DNA of 64,000 nucleotides from Notospermus geniculatus. Taxonomy: Eukaryota; Nemertea; Pilidiophora; Heteronemertea; Lineidae. Shown one piece after another: positions 60,633-64,000 of this stretch; position 1 is the first letter of the stretch; every line of letters starts with the position of its first letter. Position numbers and translations under genes: made by a program. The DNA is taken from NCBI GenBank assembly GCA_002633025.1, contig NMRB01000050.1, forward strand, positions 701,571 to 765,570, written 5' to 3'. The notes beneath the pieces were generated by a model, which was given only the letters and a program-made list of their open reading frames with translations, did no database searches and was not told the DNA's origin.

Positions 60633-60826
60633 CTACAAGTTTCTGGGTGCTGCAATGACCCTGAAGTCCTCTGGATAAAGGAAAGCGGATGAAACGACCA
60701 GGTCGGCGGCGTCTTTCGATGGAGCATCCCCCTCAGGAAAACTGAGGGTGAAATGTTGGAGTAGGTTCACGAAGAAGAGGAACATCACCTCCCTGGCCAA
60801 CGGCTCACCGATACAATTTCTTTTTC
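60633..60826 (-). CDS. Cytochrome P450, last exon (haem-binding)
   Basis: Acceptor CTTTTCAG; the first two bases (GA) complete a Gly codon begun by the exon ending at 61320. The join reads FALGKRNCIGE, matching the P450 haem-ligand signature FxxGxRxCxG with the Cys thiolate ligand. Then follow 55-60 residues typical of the C-terminal L helix and beta sheet, ending FRVIAAPRNL and TAG at 60635-60633. P450s are haem monooxygenases; the microsomal forms take electrons from NADPH-P450 reductase. Substrate cannot be predicted. The intron to the next exon (60827-61319) is 493 bp. Confidence 0.95.
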
Positions 60827-61319
60827 CTGAAAAGAAGCAAACGGTATAAAATTCTATCACTTTGGCCAAAGACAGTGAGTGATATCAGGGGCGGGCCTGA
60901 ACCGACCGATGCGTGTCCCTTGACGCGTCTCCCACTGCCCGGCCCACTGCAGGGCTTGGTCTCGCTCAGTGTGCGAGCTGCGGGGGAGGATTCCGTCCTT
61001 CGCCCCTTCGCCCTCGGAATTCTAGCTAATGTAGCAGGTCACATCTTTCAGAATTTTACTCCTGGGGATTAAAGGATGCCAGAATTATCAGGAACACGAG
61101 CATGTTACCCGAGGAGGGTGGTTTGCATGAGTGATGGGTGATTCTTGTTTCGACGAAAAACAGATGGCAGTCGGGTTTTCCACAATTGGAGCGCATAGTT
61201 CTCAGTGCGATCCCTTGTGAGATTGCGACACATTCGCCGATCACCACCAGGAACATCTCTGCTTCTCGCTAGCGATATACCGTACATTTTGTACGAATTA
61301 AGTTTCACTGTTCACTTAC

Positions 61320-62024
61320 CTAAAGCAAAGCCTGCCCAAGCCGGATTCTTGGTATCACATGATCCGTCTTCGAGCATAAATCGCTCAGGGTTGTAGACGC
61401 CAGGATTTGCAAATATCTCCGGGTCGTGCATCATTTCTATCCATGCAGTGAAGAAAATTGTGTCCTTCGGTATTTGATGACCTAGAATTTCGACGTCCTG
61501 ACTCGTTTTCATCGGAAGTGACAAAGGAGACATGGGACTTGCACGCATCGTCTCCATAAAGGTTGCTTCAAGATAAGGCAAATGTTGTCTCTCTGTTGCC
61601 GATGGCTGGCGCCCCTGCAGCACGTTGTCAATCTCCTCTTGTACCTTCCTCTGTACGTCAGGGTGATGTGCCATCTGGTACACCCACCACTGTATCGTTG
61701 CGACGGTTGTAACAACTGAGTCGCCCCACAGGGAAAAGAGATAAAGCAAAATCTCCTCGTTGTCAAAATCGCTGTTGATGCAAATGTCGATGAAGGAGGT
61801 CAGATTGTTGGGATCGTACCTGGCTCGGCAGTCCTCGATAACCGTGGTAAACCATTCCTTCAAGCGCTTTGCCGACTCTCGACCATCCTTGTAGCACTTC
61901 CGAGGAAAGAACCGCAGGAGAGGAACAGAATCTGCTTCACACGAAAGTCCCACTGCCTCGAACCATGCATTTGTGTCCTCCAGCACCTTCGTGAATTCTT
62001 CGTCATCTGCCTCGAATCTGCGGC
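61320..62024 (-). CDS. Cytochrome P450, large internal exon
   Basis: 705 nt between the acceptor CGTTAG and the donor TTAG|GTAAGT. It begins with GC, completing a Gly split after IIFFG in the exon at 63306-63530, giving FGRRFEADDEEF. It covers helices F to L: the I-helix region FSLWGDSVVTTVATIQWW, then PDVQRKVQEEID, the K-helix ExxR (ETMR), the PERF motif (NPERF) and WAGFALG. The architecture is clan 2 (CYP1/CYP2/CYP17-like). The usual I-helix A/G-G-x-D/E-T-T is altered, with Val where the acidic residue is expected. The downstream junction with the haem exon is phase 1. The copy at 62148-62784 is the same exon from an overlapping contig. Confidence 0.95.
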
Positions 62025-62147
62025 CTAACGACATTAAATGAGAATACGTTTTAATGATAATAGAGAGTTTTCGCAAAGCCCCCGAAACGCCAGACGCGAA
62101 CGCCAATCCCATTGTTCGATGCCGCGAAGAAGGCACCGAACAAAAGN

Positions 62148-62784
62148 GGGTTGTAGACGCCAGGATTTGCAAATATCTCCGGGTCGTGCATCATTTCTAT
62201 CCATGCAGTGAAGAAAATTGTGTCCTTCGGTATTTGATGACCTAGAATTTCGACGTCCTGACTCGTTTTCATCGGAAGTGACAAAGGAGACATGGGACTT
62301 GCACGCATCGTCTCCATAAAGGTTGCTTCAAGATAAGGCAAATGTTGTCTCTCTGTTGCCGATGGCTGGCGCCCCTGCAGCACGTTGTCAATCTCCTCTT
62401 GTACCTTCCTCTGTACGTCAGGGTGATGTGCCATCTGGTACACCCACCACTGTATCGTTGCGACGGTTGTAACAACTGAGTCGCCCCACAGGGAAAAGAG
62501 ATAAAGCAAAATCTCCTCGTTGTCAAAATCGCTGTTGATGCAAATGTCGATGAAGGAGGTCAGATTGTTGGGATCGTACCTGGCTCGGCAGTCCTCGATA
62601 ACCGTGGTAAACCATTCCTTCAAGCGCTTTGCCGACTCTCGACCATCCTTGTAGCACTTCAGAGGAAAGAACCGCAGAAGAGGAACAGAATCTGCTTCAC
62701 ACGAAAGTCCCACTGCCTCGAACCATGCATTTGTGTCCTCCAGCACCTTCGTGAATTCTTCGTCATCTGCCTCAAATCTGCGGC
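62148..62784 (-). CDS. Second assembly copy of the P450 large exon (truncated)
   Basis: Identical to the exon 61320-62024 apart from a few substitutions (for example Leu for Arg in FFP-x-KCYKD), offset by 760 bp, and cut off at the N (62147) after the GVYN codons. It begins at the same acceptor. Interpreted as an overlapping, possibly allelic, contig end and not as a tandem gene. If it were a real duplicated exon the gene would carry two F-to-K helix regions, which no P450 has. Confidence 0.85.
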
Positions 62785-62820
62785 CTAACGACATTAAATG
62801 AAAATACGTTTTAATGATAA

Positions 62821-62954
62821 TAGAGAGTTTTCGCAAAGCCCCCGAAACGCCAGACACGAACGCCAATTCCATTGTTCGATGCCGCGAAGAAGGCACCGAA
62901 CAAAAGGATTGGCGTTCGCGTTGGCGTTTCGGGGGCTTTGCGGAAACTCCCTAA
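62821..62954. mobile_element. MITE in a P450 intron
   Basis: Arms GAGTTTTCGCAAAGCCCCCG and, reverse-complemented, GGAGTTTCCGCAAAGCCCCCG-type sequence, continuing through AAACGCCA and CGAACGCCAAT. The other assembly copy (62061-62146) is truncated inside the loop exactly at the N. Confidence 0.85.
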
Positions 62955-63140
62955 TAGTTTAAGTAGCATTAGTACCTTTGTAGCATTAGTACCTTTTGGT
63001 TCTATCGTACACTGGTGGATGTAACTTAAGAAATTAAGATTGAGGGGTTGCATCAGCAGAGGGTTTCACATGTTCGCAAGTGCACGGTGGTACTGATGGA
63101 CGCCTCGTTTAAACATGGGCCATTGAACCATCTTTTTTGA

Positions 63141-63270
63141 AGATGGGGATTTGGCCTAGTGGTTTAAGGCGTGCTGCCCCTTAGTGCTGGCGATGCCTTA
63201 TGCGAGGGTCCGTGGGTTCGATTCTGGTAGGAAGCAATGTCTTTCAACTTAGAAACCCAATTTCTATTTC
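63141..63270 (+). mobile_element. tRNA-derived SINE in a P450 intron
   Basis: A-box TTGGCCTAGTGGTTTAAGG matches TGGCNNAGTGG, and B-box GTGGGTTCGATTCTGG is at tRNA (long variable arm) spacing, then a tail AGGAAGCAATGTCTTTCA and TTTCTATTTCATAT. The acceptor-stem bases do not pair, so it is not a tRNA gene. The tail matches 33660-33722 and 45420-45480. Antisense to the P450. Confidence 0.7.
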
Positions 63271-63305
63271 ATATTCGCAAGTGCACGGATAGAAAATTGA
63301 TTTAC

Positions 63306-63530
63306 CAAAAAATATTATTGGGGTAATATTGGCGCCGAATGTCCACATTTCCTCCTTGAGGCGGAAAGGTTGGTTGTTGTGTTTCAGAAACACCTCAAGG
63401 GCCAAGTCTACCTCGTCTTGAATCTTCTTCTCAATGCTTGGCAAACCAAAACCAAACTTCTTCAGGTTAGTAATTGCAAATTTCCTTCGTGCTTTGAATT
63501 TGGGAGTGAAGTCATCTTTGAAGAGATTCT
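63306..63530 (-). CDS. Cytochrome P450, internal exon (helices C-E)
   Basis: 225 nt; acceptor TTATTGCAG, donor TTTTG|GTAAAT. It starts in phase 1 (AG completing Glu) and ends in phase 1 (G of Gly). It reads NLFKDDFTPKFKARRKFAI, then LKKFGFGLPSIEKKIQDE, and ends GANITPIIFFG. The F-K-x-R-R-K-F block corresponds to the C-helix WxxxR/K region of P450s; the usual Trp is replaced by Phe (KFKARRKF), a position that contacts the haem propionate in the family. The ANIT-FG end is the normal boundary to the F-helix exon. Confidence 0.93.
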
Positions 63531-63614
63531 CTGCAATAAGAGATGGAACTTGAGTCATTTCATCATACACGGCAAGAAATGGGAAATAATGAAGCCGAAT
63601 TGAGCACACCGTAC

Positions 63615-63730
63615 CTGTGCTGAGCTGATGAAGATGGAGCCCATGAGAGTACGGTCGCCCCGCCCAGGCATTTGGATTCTTGTTAAAAGCTTCCTGGATT
63701 GCTCTGGTTGATTTTAGCACAACGATTGGA
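63615..63730 (-). CDS. Cytochrome P450, upstream exon (helix B)
   Basis: 116 nt; acceptor GTCTTTTCAG, donor ACAG|GTACGG; phases 2 in and 1 out. It reads PIVVLKSTRAIQEAF, NKNPNAWAGRPYSHGL and HLHQLST, which is the P450 beta-1/helix B region (V-V-L-x-S, then the A-G-R-P motif). It joins in frame with 63306-63530. The membrane anchor, proline-rich hinge and first 70-90 residues must lie right of the window, in one or more upstream exons. Confidence 0.92.
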
Positions 63731-63796
63731 CTGAAAAGACGATTTTTTTAGGACGTGCAGGACGTTTTGAGAACTACTTCAGTGTGACAGGCCCTT

Positions 63797-63860
63797 AAAG
63801 GAATAAAACCTTAAAGGAATAAACCTTAAAGGAATAAAACCTTAAAGGAATAAAACCTGA
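63797..63860. repeat. 13-14 bp tandem repeat, 4 copies
   Basis: Unit CCTTAAAGGAATAAAA, followed by a related inverted stretch (TTTTATTCC). In a P450 intron. Confidence 0.85.
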
Positions 63861-64000
63861 CAGATTTTATTCCTCCAAGCCCCTATAGCCTGCTCTTCCC
63901 ACTTGAACAGAAAATTGTGGTAAAGTGGCGCCAGATATTTTTAAAACGTATACAGTACACATCTGATTGCAAACTTTTCGACCTGAACACTATGCCAGAC

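Noticed and set aside
62030-62172. Extension of the P450 large-exon open frame upstream of 62024
   Set aside because: The extension reads through intron and MITE sequence; the acceptor at 62025 joins in phase with the FG end of the preceding exon.
61312-62896. Two tandem P450 genes
   Set aside because: The second large exon stops at an N and repeats the first with a 760-bp offset; only one set of flanking exons exists.
63141-63230. tRNA gene (Leu/Ser-like)
   Set aside because: A and B boxes are present but the acceptor ends do not pair and the tail matches other dispersed copies, so it is a SINE.

Overview
The window is animal nuclear DNA: intron-rich, low gene density, packed with foldback/MITE elements, tRNA-derived SINEs and minisatellites, with two clearly recognisable split genes, both on the minus strand. 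The gene content (a neuronal-type Rab3 GTPase, a clan-2 cytochrome P450), the wealth of minisatellites and MITEs, and large stretches present as two diverged copies fit a highly heterozygous marine invertebrate. Amphioxus (Branchiostoma) is my best guess; a sea urchin or mollusc cannot be excluded from sequence alone.

Layout. (1) 1-19771: three coding exons of rab3 (minus), beginning with the ATG exon at 19547-19771, then 6561-6679, then 1-76, which runs off the left edge. The introns are about 12.9 kb and 6.5 kb and hold MITEs, SINEs and an assembly overlap (8385-9699). (2) 19772-28826: no recognised coding gene. It holds several minisatellites, a candidate 5' exon/promoter for rab3 near 27114-27300, and two MITEs inside a degenerate repeat island. 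(3) 28827-51282: a segment present twice in the same orientation (A, 28827-38760; A', 38839-51282), nearly identical but with SNPs, minisatellite length changes and transposon presence/absence. This looks like two haplotypes placed in tandem. A chain of short phase-compatible candidate exons on the minus strand lies in both copies. (4) 51283-59600: minisatellite, a second assembly overlap (52892-54808), further candidate minus-strand exons, and a candidate first coding exon at 58575-58638 next to a head-to-head inverted duplication. (5) 60633-63730: four exons of a cytochrome P450 (minus) with the haem-binding motif split by an intron. Its largest exon appears twice because of a third contig overlap.

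Single N characters at 9042, 17515, 18998, 31532, 37973, 53850 and 62147 mark contig joins or ambiguous bases. At three of them (9042, 53850, 62147) the sequence on the right repeats the end of the sequence on the left, so the apparent duplications there should not be read as biology.

No bacterial-type operons, CRISPR arrays, rRNA genes or intact tRNA genes were seen. Most long open frames in the window fall in repeats and are not believed.
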